Assembly: GCF_030005555.1 (NCBI RefSeq)
Contig: NZ_JASCQG010000008.1
Coordinates: forward strand, 62,001 to 126,000
Source: Empedobacter sedimenti
GTDB taxonomy: Bacteria; Bacteroidota; Bacteroidia; Flavobacteriales; Weeksellaceae
Reading direction: 5' to 3'
Length of the DNA stretch: 64,000 bases
Positions within the stretch are counted from its first letter, which is position 1. Each line of letters opens with the position of its first letter. Both the position numbers and the translations under genes were made by a program. Under the pieces are notes generated by a model. The model did not search any database. It was not told the origin of the DNA and worked only from the letters and a program-made list of their open reading frames with translations. Shown here one piece after another: positions 42,360-51,241 of this stretch.

Positions 42360-43529
42360 ATGCACAAACTCAAAAACAATTTACTCGTAAAAGTAATTCT
42401 TGCCATTGTATTAGGAATAGCATTAGGTAGAATTATCCCAGAAGTTATTGGTCGTATTTTTATGACTTTTAACGATTTTTTTAGCGAATTACTTAACTTT
42501 CTTATTCCATTAATTATTGTTGGATTAATTGTTCCTTCAATTGGACGATTAGGACAAACAGCCGGAAAATTATTATTAGCAACTGTTTTAATAGCTTACG
42601 GATCTACCATTTTTGCAGGATTGTTAGGCTATTCTGCAAGTATGTCTCTTTTCCCTCAATTATTAGAAAATCAAACAGAACAAATTAATATCGGTGAAAA
42701 AGCAAAAGAATTTGCACCTTATTTTTCGATAGAATTTCCTCCATTATTTGGTGTAATGCCAGGTTTAGTATTCTCCTTTCTTTTCGGAATTGGATTATCT
42801 CGCTTAAAAAATTCTACTTTCGGAAAATTTGCCGATGACTTTGAAGAAATTGTCACTTATTTAATTCAACACTTAATCATTCCATTATTACCAATTTTCA
42901 TTTTCGGAATTTTCTTAAACATGTCATATTCTGGACAAGTTGTTACAATAATGAGTGTTTTTGTAAAAATAATTGGTGTAATCTTTATATTACATGTTCT
43001 ATTATTGGTGATTCAATTTACAATTGCTGGTATTGTAGCAAAGAAAAATCCTTTCATGATGCTAAAACTAATGATGCCTGCATATTTCACAGCTTTGGGT
43101 ACGCAGTCTTCTGCTGCTACAATTCCTGTAACATTAGCGCAGGTAAAAAAGATTGGTGTTCGTGACGAAATTGCAAGTTTTGCAGTTCCTCTTTGTGCTA
43201 CAATTCATTTATCAGGATCTATGCTAAAAATCGTTTGTTGCTGTTTAGCATTAATGTTAATTCAGGGAATTGAGATTGATTTTTTACAATTTTTAGGTTT
43301 TATGATGATGCTTGGAATAGCAATGGTTGCAGCACCTGGAGTTCCAGGTGGAGCGATTATGGCTGCTATCGGAATAATTGCTTCTATGTTAGGGTTTAAT
43401 GCTGAGAATCAAGCTCTGATGATTGCTCTTTATATAGCTATGGATAGTTTTGGAACGGCTGGAAATGTAACTGGAGACGGTGCTATTGCAGTCACTTTAA
43501 ATAAATTATTCAAGAAAGAAGTTCAATAA
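42360..43529 (+). CDS. Dicarboxylate/amino acid:cation symporter (DAACS family)
   Basis: A roughly 389-residue inner-membrane symporter, importing C4-dicarboxylates or acidic amino acids with cations. Family marks are the opening helix LLVKVILAIVLGIALGR, the TALGTQSSAATIPVTL segment (serine-rich re-entrant loop) and the late MDSFGTAGNVTGDGAIAVTL motif that binds substrate and cation. Helices and length are normal. The first in-frame ATG is 42309, but the ATG at 42360 lies nearer the first helix and gives a more usual N-terminus. Terminators on both sides make it monocistronic. The substrate is not predictable. Confidence 0.92.
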   Translation: MHKLKNNLLVKVILAIVLGIALGRIIPEVIGRIFMTFNDFFSELLNFLIPLIIVGLIVPSIGRLGQTAGKLLLATVLIAYGSTIFAGLLGYSASMSLFPQLLENQTEQINIGEKAKEFAPYFSIEFPPLFGVMPGLVFSFLFGIGLSRLKNSTFGKFADDFEEIVTYLIQHLIIPLLPIFIFGIFLNMSYSGQVVTIMSVFVKIIGVIFILHVLLLVIQFTIAGIVAKKNPFMMLKLMMPAYFTALGTQSSAATIPVTLAQVKKIGVRDEIASFAVPLCATIHLSGSMLKIVCCCLALMLIQGIEIDFLQFLGFMMMLGIAMVAAPGVPGGAIMAAIGIIASMLGFNAENQALMIALYIAMDSFGTAGNVTGDGAIAVTLNKLFKKEVQ

Positions 43530-43547
43530 AATAATTTTTAAATTCAT

Positions 43548-43586
43548 AAAAAAAGAGTTCTAGAATAAATCTAGAACTCTTTTTTG
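43548..43586 (+). terminator. Bidirectional intrinsic terminator
   Basis: AGAGTTCTAGA/TCTAGAACTCT stem with flanking A- and T-runs between convergent genes. Confidence 0.92.
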
Positions 43587-43621
43587 TTATAAAAATATTT
43601 AAATGAAGAATGTATTATGAA

Positions 43622-46033
43622 TTAGAAACCAACTCCTCCTCCTTGGCTATCTGATTTATTTTGTTGAGCTTCTGCACGATTACGTACTTTTCCTCCAAAG
43701 TTATATGTAAATCCTATATTCATTGTTTGTGCTTCCCAACGGAATTGACCATAACCTCTATCTGGTGTATACATTTCTAAACGACCATAGAAGGTTCTGA
43801 AAATATCGCTAACACGCGCGCTTAAAGAAGCTTTTCCTCCCATAAAAGTATAACGAGCACCTAAATCCATTCTCCACATATCTTGCATTTCTCCTTGCAA
43901 AAATCTAGATTTACCTTGGTACATAAAGAAATGTTGTAAGCTAATTACTTTTGTTAACTTAAACGTATTGTTCATACGAGCTGTTAATCGGTTAGCATCA
44001 ATTTCTTCCGTGTAAGGAACCAATGTTCCATTATCGTTTTTCATCTGATTTACAACCATTGTATTGTGCGTGTAATCTCCACTAATATTAGATGACCACC
44101 ATTTTGTTGGTGTAAGATTAAAACTTAACTCAAATCCATATGCATTTACTTTATCATAGTTTTCAAACTCTTGAATAAATGCTCCAACAACATCCTCATT
44201 ACGTTTTACTGATCTGAAAATATTATCATTGATAATACGGTAGAATACATTTCCTGAAATTGAGTTTTTACCAAAACGTTGTAAGTAACCTAACTCAAAA
44301 TTATTTGTATACTCTGCACGTAAATCTGGATTTCCTTGGCTAGACATCAATGGTGTAGACCATTCCGGCACAGTAGATAATTGGTAAATTCCAGGTCGGT
44401 CAATTCTTCTACTATAGTTTAAAGACACTTGTCCTTTTTCTGTTACATCGTATGTTAAGAAAGCAGATGGAAAGAAATCTAATTTATCTCGTTTGATTGA
44501 TCCTTTAGAAGTTACATTATAAATGTAATCTCCTTTATCATTTGCTTGTTCTGCACGAACTCCTAATTGCATTCCGAATTTTCCAAACTTTTGCCCGTAG
44601 TTTAAATAAGCAGATAAAAAGTCTCTTGTAAACGTAAAATCTGTACTTGGATTTATTGTTGCTCCATTAATAAAAACGCGATTGTCTGTTATTAAGAAAT
44701 TATCGTTCTTTTCTCTTCTAAATTGTAAACCAGCTTCAATTTTACCTCCATCTTTAATTTGATTGGTATAATCTAAATTAATACGAATATTATCGGTTTT
44801 ATCATCTCTATTTTCTGAATATGATTTCAGAACTGGATATGAATTGTCCATTAAACGTAAATCAGAATTATCTGATTTAGAGAAAAATGCATCTAAAACA
44901 ATGTTATGATCTGGTTTATCAAAATCACGTTTAAAATTCAACGTATAATCTTGACTTTTCCAGTCTCCATTAAAAGTAGATGTATTTGGATGAAAAGCAT
45001 TTGTAACTGTCTCTCTAATATCAGAACCAATTTCTCCATGTCCTTTCCCAAACCATTGATTAGTATAAACTGTTAATGCAGTTTTATCATCAATAAACCA
45101 GTCAAATCCTACTTTTGCAGATTGGTTTTCGTCTTTATTCAAGATATCAATTCCTTGCCATAATTTAGAATCATAATTATCTAAATAACCATGAAACTCA
45201 CTTGGACGTTTATTGTAACTATATGTACCAAAAATATTAAATGATCCAGTATTTACGTTAGCAGTCAAAGAATTATTGAAACGGCTTCTTTTACCTTGTT
45301 CATAACCTGTGCTCAACGCAACATTGTAACCTTTTTTCTTTCCTTTAATCATTACAATGTTTATAATCCCAGATTTACCATCTGCTTCATATTTAGCAGA
45401 AGGATTTGTGATGATTTCAACTCGTTGAATTTGATTCGAAGGAATTTGTTTCAATACTTGCGATGCAGATAATGAAGATGGTTTTCCATCAATATAAATT
45501 TTCACATTTTCATTACCTCTTAATGATAATTCTCCTGTTTGTTGATCTACATTTACAGACGGAATATTATTAAGAACAGCCGCAGCATCTGCACCAGAAC
45601 TTACTAAGTCACTTCCTACTTCTACAACACGCTTATCTATTTCATTACGATATTGTGAAACTTCAGCACGAACAAAAGCTCCTTTCAATTCAATTGTTTC
45701 AGATTTTGCTGGTTGTAAAACAATGTTTCCTAAATTTAATTCACCTCCTTTTACTTCTGCAGTTGTAACAGATTGCTGATATCCAAATTCTGTAATAACT
45801 AATCGATAATTTCCGTCTTCTAAATCTGGAATTGTAAAAGTTCCGTCAGCTTCAGCATACACTTCATCTAAAAGATCTTTTGAGCCTTCTTTGTAAATTT
45901 GGATTGCAGCCATACCTACTGCTTCATTTTTACCGTTTTCAATTTTCCCTTTTACTGGATGATGTTCTTGAGCAAACCCATAAATAGAACATACAGAGAA
46001 AAGAATTGCTAGAGTTATTTTGTTCAATTTCAT
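43622..46033 (-). CDS. TonB-dependent-receptor-like outer membrane protein
   Basis: An 803-residue outer-membrane protein (signal peptide MKLNKITLAILFSVCSIYGFAQ). An N-terminal carboxypeptidase-regulatory beta domain (about 24-110) is followed by a plug (GADAAAVLNNIPSVNVDQQT, LRGNENVKIYIDGKPS, RVEIITNPSAKYEADGKSG) and a large barrel (from about 235). It is the outer-membrane beta-barrel family with a TonB-like plug typical of Bacteroidetes. The substrate is unknown. The barrel ends with the VRNRAEAQQNKSDSQ tail rather than an aromatic residue, common in this subgroup. Stand-alone gene. Confidence 0.9.
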   Translation of the reverse strand: MKLNKITLAILFSVCSIYGFAQEHHPVKGKIENGKNEAVGMAAIQIYKEGSKDLLDEVYAEADGTFTIPDLEDGNYRLVITEFGYQQSVTTAEVKGGELNLGNIVLQPAKSETIELKGAFVRAEVSQYRNEIDKRVVEVGSDLVSSGADAAAVLNNIPSVNVDQQTGELSLRGNENVKIYIDGKPSSLSASQVLKQIPSNQIQRVEIITNPSAKYEADGKSGIINIVMIKGKKKGYNVALSTGYEQGKRSRFNNSLTANVNTGSFNIFGTYSYNKRPSEFHGYLDNYDSKLWQGIDILNKDENQSAKVGFDWFIDDKTALTVYTNQWFGKGHGEIGSDIRETVTNAFHPNTSTFNGDWKSQDYTLNFKRDFDKPDHNIVLDAFFSKSDNSDLRLMDNSYPVLKSYSENRDDKTDNIRINLDYTNQIKDGGKIEAGLQFRREKNDNFLITDNRVFINGATINPSTDFTFTRDFLSAYLNYGQKFGKFGMQLGVRAEQANDKGDYIYNVTSKGSIKRDKLDFFPSAFLTYDVTEKGQVSLNYSRRIDRPGIYQLSTVPEWSTPLMSSQGNPDLRAEYTNNFELGYLQRFGKNSISGNVFYRIINDNIFRSVKRNEDVVGAFIQEFENYDKVNAYGFELSFNLTPTKWWSSNISGDYTHNTMVVNQMKNDNGTLVPYTEEIDANRLTARMNNTFKLTKVISLQHFFMYQGKSRFLQGEMQDMWRMDLGARYTFMGGKASLSARVSDIFRTFYGRLEMYTPDRGYGQFRWEAQTMNIGFTYNFGGKVRNRAEAQQNKSDSQGGGVGF

Positions 46034-46220
46034 TGTTAATATTTTTTATAGTACTATGTTTTACATAATACACATCCACATTAATTCTAATTTTTACTAA
46101 TAAGACGCAACTCTTTACGTTTTGTTACAGAAATTTTAAAAAAAATTAAAAATTTTTTTCCTCGACTGAAAAACCTACTTTTATCATTCAAATCATATTA
46201 ATCAAAAAATTGCTAAAACA

Positions 46221-46985
46221 TTGAGTTCAATTGTCATATTAGGTGCGGGAAATGTTGCATTTCATTTAACTCGTGCATTAATCGAAAACACTTGCAATGT
46301 TCGTCAAATCTTCAATAGAACATTAGAACACGCCAGAGAAATCGGAGAAGCAAATAGAATTTCGTATACCGATAAAATTTCTGAAATAGAAAAAGCAGAC
46401 ATTTATATTATCGCAAGTGCAGATTCTGGAATCGAAGAATTTTCACATTACATTCCTTACGATGATGTTTTGGTCGTTCATACTTCTGGTTCGTCTCCAA
46501 TATCTGTTCTGAAAGGTGATTACAGAAAAGGTGTTTTCTATCCGTTGCAAACTTTTTCGAAAGAGAGAACGATGCGTTATGATAACATTCCGTTTTTTAT
46601 CGAAGCCGAAAATCCTGAAGATTTGAAGAAATTAAATGAATTAGGAAATCGTATTTCAAATGAAGTACACGAGCTTAATTTTGCAAGTAGAATGCAAGTG
46701 CATATGACAGGTGTTTGGGCAAATAATTTTGTCAATCATTTGTATTATATCGCAGGAAATATTTGTGAGCAAAACAATGTTCCGTTCGATGTTTTGTTGC
46801 CTCTTATCCAGGAAACTGCAAATAAAGTGATCGAAATGAATCCGAAAGACGCACAAACTGGTCCAGCAAAACGTGGCGATCAAGTGATTATTGATCGACA
46901 TTTAGAAGCGTTACAAAACGATTCGAGATTATTACAGATTTACCAAATAATGACAGATTCAATCAAACGAGTTTACGAAAAATGA
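46221..46985 (+). CDS. Rossmann-like and DUF2520 domain protein
   Basis: A 254-residue protein with an N-terminal NAD(P)-binding Rossmann domain (SSIVILGAGNVAFHLTRALI) and a C-terminal DUF2520 helical domain (about 120-250: LNFASRMQVHMTGVWANNFV, GPAKRGDQVIIDRHL). It resembles reductases of the 6-phosphogluconate/ketopantoate type; its reaction is unknown. The start is a TTG at 46221 with no better codon. The stop overlaps the next gene start (ATGA), so translation is coupled to the KdsC-like phosphatase, a pairing seen throughout Bacteroidetes. Confidence 0.9.
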   Translation: MSSIVILGAGNVAFHLTRALIENTCNVRQIFNRTLEHAREIGEANRISYTDKISEIEKADIYIIASADSGIEEFSHYIPYDDVLVVHTSGSSPISVLKGDYRKGVFYPLQTFSKERTMRYDNIPFFIEAENPEDLKKLNELGNRISNEVHELNFASRMQVHMTGVWANNFVNHLYYIAGNICEQNNVPFDVLLPLIQETANKVIEMNPKDAQTGPAKRGDQVIIDRHLEALQNDSRLLQIYQIMTDSIKRVYEK

Positions 46986-47506
46986 TAAGTTATAAAGAAA
47001 AACTAAATAACATTAAAACCGTTATTTTAGATGTAGATGGAGTTTTGACAGATGGAAATTTAATTTTATTACCAACTGGCGAAATGGTGAGAACAATGAA
47101 TACACGCGATGGTTATGCAATGCAATTAGCCATCAAACAAGGAATACGAATTGCGGTGATTACAGGCGGAAGAGATGAAGCTGTTGTGAATCGTTTAAAA
47201 TATTTAGGCTTAACAGATATTTACGTGAACAAACGTGATAAAGTAGAAGCTTTCGAAGATTTACTTTTTTCATATGGATTAGATCCTGATGAAATTGCTT
47301 ATATGGGTGATGATTATCCTGATTTAGCTGTAATGAGCTTGGTTGGTTTAGCAGCTTGTCCAAACGATGCGTGTATGGATGTTCGCAAAGCGTCGGAATA
47401 TATTTCGCCAGAAAATGGAGGAAAAGGTTGTGTTCGTGATTTATTAGAACAAATCTTGAAAGTTCAAAACAAATGGTATAATGCAGAAGAAGTAGCTTCT
47501 GTATAA
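46982..47506 (+). CDS. KdsC-family HAD phosphatase
   Basis: A 174-residue HAD hydrolase of the KdsC type, cleaving phosphate from 3-deoxy-manno-octulosonate-8-phosphate or a similar sugar acid. Motif I is VILDVDGVLTDGN, motif II VITGGRD, motif III the Lys of VNKRDKVE, and motif IV AYMGDDYPDLAVM. The cap is absent, as in tetrameric KdsC. It would supply KDO for lipid A, but kds partner genes are not here. Translationally coupled to the DUF2520 gene. Confidence 0.92.
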   Translation: MISYKEKLNNIKTVILDVDGVLTDGNLILLPTGEMVRTMNTRDGYAMQLAIKQGIRIAVITGGRDEAVVNRLKYLGLTDIYVNKRDKVEAFEDLLFSYGLDPDEIAYMGDDYPDLAVMSLVGLAACPNDACMDVRKASEYISPENGGKGCVRDLLEQILKVQNKWYNAEEVASV

Positions 47507-47679
47507 AAGAATTGAACAAATTAAATATTCATTTTTCTGCTTAAAATCGGCATTAAATCTATCACGTTAAGAAAATGTTCGAATGTAACGTTAAGAAGAT
47601 TTTAGCCCGTAGGGTTTTTAAAATCTTTAGTGAAATGAAAACATTTTTAGTGAATAGATTTACAGCCTTGACTTTTTTG

Positions 47680-47709
47680 TTTCGTTTTTGTGTCAAGACA
47701 AAAATGAAA
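47680..47709. repeat. Extragenic palindrome
   Basis: TTTTTGT/ACAAAAA stem with loop GTCAAG, extended by TTTC/GAAA, in a gene-free gap (47507-47771). It resembles palindromes I associate with intergenic regions in Flavobacteriia. The rest of the gap holds no gene. Confidence 0.6.
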
Positions 47710-47771
47710 AGAGTATAAAATTTTAGCCAGAAATAACAGATAAAAATTTATCAGAATAACAAATCATTAAA

Positions 47772-48356
47772 ATGTTATTAACAGAAAAATTAAAAGATAC
47801 CAATATCATTTTGGCATCACAATCGCCAAGAAGAAAAGAACTTTTAGCTGGATTAGGATTGCAATTTTCGACAATTTCATTGGATATCGACGAAACATTT
47901 GATCGCAACGAATTCAAGAAAGAACAAATCACCGAATATCTTTCCGCTAAAAAAGCAAAAGCTTATACGGATATTCAACCAAATGATTTGATTATAACAT
48001 CGGATACGACTGTTTGGGTGGATAATGAATCGTTAGAAAAAGCTTCGAATAGAGAAGAAGCGTACGAAATGATTAAAAAATTAAGCGGAAAAACACATTC
48101 AGTTTATACATCGGTTACAATTCGTTCTGTAGAGAAAGAAGTTACTTTTTCGGACGAAACACAAGTAACTTTCGCAGATTTAACGGACGAAGAAATATAT
48201 TTCTATATCGATAATTACAAACCTTTTGATAAAGCGGGCGCTTACGGCGTTCAGGAATGGATTGGTTATATTGGTGTGGACAATATGAATGGAAGTTATT
48301 TCAATGTAATGGGACTTCCTACACATAAGTTGTATAAAGAATTAGTAAAATTCTAA
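47772..48356 (+). CDS. Maf-like nucleotide pyrophosphatase
   Basis: A 194-residue Maf/Ham1-type enzyme that hydrolyses non-canonical or excess nucleoside triphosphates. The signature ILASQSPRRKELLAGLGLQF is at the N-terminus (with the SxRR and E of the active site), followed by ITSDTTVWVD and DKAGAYGVQEW. Length is standard. It is followed by a UUCG-loop terminator. Confidence 0.95.
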   Translation: MLLTEKLKDTNIILASQSPRRKELLAGLGLQFSTISLDIDETFDRNEFKKEQITEYLSAKKAKAYTDIQPNDLIITSDTTVWVDNESLEKASNREEAYEMIKKLSGKTHSVYTSVTIRSVEKEVTFSDETQVTFADLTDEEIYFYIDNYKPFDKAGAYGVQEWIGYIGVDNMNGSYFNVMGLPTHKLYKELVKF

Positions 48357-48363
48357 ACATATT

Positions 48364-48387
48364 ATCCAGCTTCGGCTGGATTTTTTT
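48364..48387 (+). terminator. Intrinsic terminator of the maf gene
   Basis: ATCCAGC/GCTGGAT stem with a stable UUCG tetraloop and T-run. Confidence 0.93.
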
Positions 48388-48402
48388 ATTCTACTATTTG
48401 TC

Positions 48403-48466
48403 ATGTTGAACTTGTTTCAACATCGCATATTGAAGATTAAATTCTTCGACAAGCTCAGAATGACAA
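48403..48466. repeat. REP-like palindromic repeat
   Basis: ATGTTGAAC/TTTCAACAT at 48403-48423 is the same 21-base palindrome as at 20394-20414, with the same flanking TTTGTC/TGTC. A second half follows (TTCTTCGACAAGCTCAGAAT then GACA). Confidence 0.75.
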
Positions 48467-48511
48467 AAAACGACTTCACTTTTCTTTATTCTAAAACATT
48501 ATTAATTATCG

Positions 48512-48519
48512 TATTTTTG
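48512..48519 (+). promoter_or_regulatory. Candidate -7 box of nadD
   Basis: TATTTTTG fits TAnnTTTG, 22 bp before the ATG of nadD. No clear upstream TTG. Confidence 0.4.
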
Positions 48520-48540
48520 TTTTTCTAAAAAATCAATTTT

Positions 48541-49107
48541 ATGAAGGTCGGTTTATATTTTGGATCATTCAATCCTATTCATGTCGGACATTTAATTATT
48601 GCCAATCATTTTCAACAATTCACCGATTTGGACCAGGTTTGGTTTGTGGTTTCGCCTCAAAATCCGTTGAAGAAAAAAAGTTCTTTGGCAAATGAATATG
48701 ATCGATTAGAAATGGTAGAGTTAGCGATAAAAGATTATCCTAATCTTCGTGCATCTAACATCGAATTTACGTTACCGAAACCGTCGTATACAATTGATAC
48801 GTTAATTCATCTAAACGAAAAATTTCCTGAGCATGACTTTGCGTTGATTATGGGTTCTGATAATTTGGATGGAATTTCTAAATGGAAAAATGCCGATATT
48901 TTAATGCGCGATTATCAATTGTATGTTTATCCGCGTCCTGGTTATTCGCAAGAAGAAAATTACGATAATGTCGAAATGGTGGAAGCGCCTTTGATGGAAA
49001 TTTCTTCTACATTTATCAGAAATGCAATCAAAGATGGAAAAAATATAAAACCTATGTTGCCTCCAAAAGTTTGGGAATATTTGGATGGAAGTAATTTGTA
49101 TGGATGA
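48541..49107 (+). CDS. nadD: Nicotinate-nucleotide adenylyltransferase
   Basis: A 188-residue enzyme adenylating nicotinate mononucleotide in NAD synthesis. The nucleotide loop is LYFGSFNPIHVGHLII (the (H/T)xGH motif), with FALIMGSDNLDGI in the middle and ISSTFIRNAIKDGKNI (SSTxIR) near the end. The length is normal. It starts with an ATG 22 bp after a promoter-like box. Confidence 0.96.
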   Translation: MKVGLYFGSFNPIHVGHLIIANHFQQFTDLDQVWFVVSPQNPLKKKSSLANEYDRLEMVELAIKDYPNLRASNIEFTLPKPSYTIDTLIHLNEKFPEHDFALIMGSDNLDGISKWKNADILMRDYQLYVYPRPGYSQEENYDNVEMVEAPLMEISSTFIRNAIKDGKNIKPMLPPKVWEYLDGSNLYG

Positions 49108-49139
49108 ATTTAATTTGAAAATGAGAGAATTTGCAGATT

Positions 49140-49496
49140 ATGGATTGGGAAAATTTTATAGAATTTGAATCATTAAGAATTCAAAAACAATTTGCTAGAG
49201 AAATTCGATTTGGTCCAACTTTTTTTACGCTTAATTCAAATCCTGAAATTAAAGAATTAAATAATAAAATCTTTGGAGATTGGTTTTATAAACACAATTC
49301 AACGATATATTTACAACAATGGAATTCTACTAAAAATCCAGATACAAATCTTATTGCAATAGATATATTTACACTTCAATATAAAATTGTATTAGAAAAT
49401 ATAAAATCTGTTTTTGGAGAAATGAGATACAGAAATAATCAATTATATTTTGTAGATCAATACAATAAAAAAGAATATTTAATCACAGAATCATGA
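49140..49496 (+). CDS. Small hypothetical protein
   Basis: A 118-residue protein (starts MDWENFIEFESLR), soluble, rich in Asn, Phe and Tyr. I do not recognise a family. An in-frame TTG lies three codons earlier (49131), but the ATG is preferred. Its stop overlaps the next start by four bases (ATGA), so it is translationally coupled to the GNAT gene and probably belongs to the same unit as nadD. Confidence 0.65.
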   Translation: MDWENFIEFESLRIQKQFAREIRFGPTFFTLNSNPEIKELNNKIFGDWFYKHNSTIYLQQWNSTKNPDTNLIAIDIFTLQYKIVLENIKSVFGEMRYRNNQLYFVDQYNKKEYLITES

Positions 49497-49933
49497 CAAA
49501 ACAAGCCTCTATAAATAATTTACAAGAAATAGTTCCTTTATTTGATGCATATCGTCAATTTTATGATAAGAAATCTGATGTAAAAGCAGCAGAAGAATTT
49601 CTAGAAGCGAGAATTGTGAATGATGAGTCGGTTATCTTTTTAGCCTATAATAAAGACGAAAAAGCAGTTGGTTTTGTACAATTGTTTCCTTCATTTTCAT
49701 CTACTCGAATGAAACGTTTCTGGATTTTGAATGATTTATTTGTTTCTCCAGAATTTCGAGGACAAGGTTTTTCAAGAGAATTGATAGAAGAAGCAAAAAG
49801 TTTATGTCGTAAAACAGATGCTTGTGCGATGTTGTTAGAAACCAGTGTTACGAATGATATTGGAAATTCGTTATATCCAAGTGCTGGATTTCAATTGCGC
49901 GATGATGCAAATTTTTATGAATGGGAAGTCTAA
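49493..49933 (+). CDS. GNAT family N-acetyltransferase
   Basis: A 146-residue acetyltransferase fold. The core is FWILNDLFVSPEFRGQGFSR, where the LFVxPExRGQG segment binds the acetyl-CoA pyrophosphate, then ELIEEAKSLCRKTDAC and a final beta strand with GNSLYPSAGFQ. Acceptor unknown. It overlaps the previous gene by four bases and converges on the DUF3820 gene with a four-base overlap. Confidence 0.9.
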   Translation: MTKQASINNLQEIVPLFDAYRQFYDKKSDVKAAEEFLEARIVNDESVIFLAYNKDEKAVGFVQLFPSFSSTRMKRFWILNDLFVSPEFRGQGFSRELIEEAKSLCRKTDACAMLLETSVTNDIGNSLYPSAGFQLRDDANFYEWEV

Positions 49934-50160
49934 CCAAATTGACGTTTCAATTCGTAGATAATATCTTCTAAACCATTCAGCTTTATTTCGTAAACAGTCG
50001 ATAATAAATCTCCTAATTTTCCTTTCGGAAAACCACCTTTACCAACAAACCATTCCAAATAAGAAACAGGTAAATCGCACAACAATCGCCCTTCGTATTT
50101 ACCGAAAGGCATTTTTGTTGTGACAATTTCTTTTAATATTTCAGGACGAAATCCTTCCAT
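49930..50160 (-). CDS. DUF3820 family small protein
   Basis: A 76-residue protein with TKMPFGKYEGRLLCDLPVSY and LEWFVGKGGFPKGKLGDLLS, the characteristic DUF3820 sequence. The fold occurs as a tail on exonucleases and as stand-alone proteins; its function here is unknown. The start overlaps the rhodanese stop by one base (TAATG), so it is coupled to that gene. Confidence 0.92.
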   Translation of the reverse strand: MEGFRPEILKEIVTTKMPFGKYEGRLLCDLPVSYLEWFVGKGGFPKGKLGDLLSTVYEIKLNGLEDIIYELKRQFG

Positions 50161-50573
50161 TATTTTGCTACAGTTCCTTTGTACGTCGACATTCCATCTT
50201 TGAAATTCTTCGCATTTTTAAAACCTTTTTCTTGCATTTTTTCTGTTGCTAATTTTGCTCTAACACCAGATTTGCAATAAATAAAATAATTCTTTTTTGT
50301 ATCTAATTTCTGAATTTCATCTTCGAAATTTGGATTCTTCACATCAATGTTAACCGCTCCAGGAACATGACCTTCAGCAAATTCTTCAGGTGTACGAACA
50401 TCTAACAAAACATTCTTTTTGTTCTTGAAATTAATTTCATTTACATTGTCTAACGTCGAAGTTACTTCTTCTATTTTCGCTTCTTTTTCTTCTGAGTTTG
50501 CAGAATTACTTGCACAAGAACCTAAAAAAAGTGTCCCTGCAATCATCGCAACTCCTAAAATTTTATTTACCAT
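50160..50573 (-). CDS. Rhodanese-like domain lipoprotein
   Basis: A 137-residue lipoprotein (signal ending FLGSC, Cys at about 20) with one rhodanese domain. It carries LLDVRTPEEFAEGHVPGAVN and the active-site loop YCKSGVRA, with a catalytic cysteine, so it can carry persulfide sulfur. Its location at the envelope suggests sulfur transfer or thiol redox there. It overlaps pth by 11 bases at its start and the DUF3820 gene by one at its stop, forming the run pth, rhodanese, DUF3820. Confidence 0.92.
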   Translation of the reverse strand: MVNKILGVAMIAGTLFLGSCASNSANSEEKEAKIEEVTSTLDNVNEINFKNKKNVLLDVRTPEEFAEGHVPGAVNIDVKNPNFEDEIQKLDTKKNYFIYCKSGVRAKLATEKMQEKGFKNAKNFKDGMSTYKGTVAK

Positions 50574-51129
50574 TATATTGATTCATTGTATTCCCTAATC
50601 CCTGAAAAATAAACGACAAAGCAGCATCTGCAGCCAAATTTAATCGTTCATTCATTTTTTCATTTTCTTCTGCTGACCAATCGCCTAACACATAATCCAC
50701 TTGTTTTCCTTCCGAAAACTCATTTCCTACACCAAAGCGTAATCGCGCATAATTTTGTCCACCAACTTTGTTCTGAATATCCTTCAAACCATTGTGCCCG
50801 CCGTCGCTACCTTTTCCACGCATACGAATTGTTCCGAAAGGCAAGTTCAAATCATCTGTAATAACAAAAATATTTTCTAACGAAATATTTTCTTTTTTCA
50901 TCCAAAAACGAACTGCATCTCCACTCAAATTCATGTATGTATTTGGTTTTAACAACGTAACAGGACGCGCTTTATATTTAAACTGAGCAACTTCACCAAA
51001 ATTTGATGGCGAAAATTTGGCATCAACTTTTTTAGCAATTTCTTCAACAACCTTGAAGCCAATATTATGACGAGTATTTTCGTATTGAGCACCAATATTA
51101 CCAAGCCCAATAATCAGATATTTTTGCAT
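50563..51129 (-). CDS. pth: Peptidyl-tRNA hydrolase
   Basis: A 188-residue enzyme that releases peptides from drop-off peptidyl-tRNA. It opens with YLIIGLGNIGAQYENTRHNI (catalytic His in TRHNIG), followed by LLKPNTYMNLSG and GGHNGLKDIQ. The length is right. It is the first gene of a minus-strand unit with the rhodanese and DUF3820 genes. Confidence 0.97.
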   Translation of the reverse strand: MQKYLIIGLGNIGAQYENTRHNIGFKVVEEIAKKVDAKFSPSNFGEVAQFKYKARPVTLLKPNTYMNLSGDAVRFWMKKENISLENIFVITDDLNLPFGTIRMRGKGSDGGHNGLKDIQNKVGGQNYARLRFGVGNEFSEGKQVDYVLGDWSAEENEKMNERLNLAADAALSFIFQGLGNTMNQYNGK

Positions 51130-51241
51130 GAAACAAAATTACATCTTTTTGCAATCATTCGAAATAAATATTTAACTTCGCTTTAAAATCTACTAAATTG
51201 GTATAGATTTTGAAAACAAAAGAAATCGATAAAAATTTATC

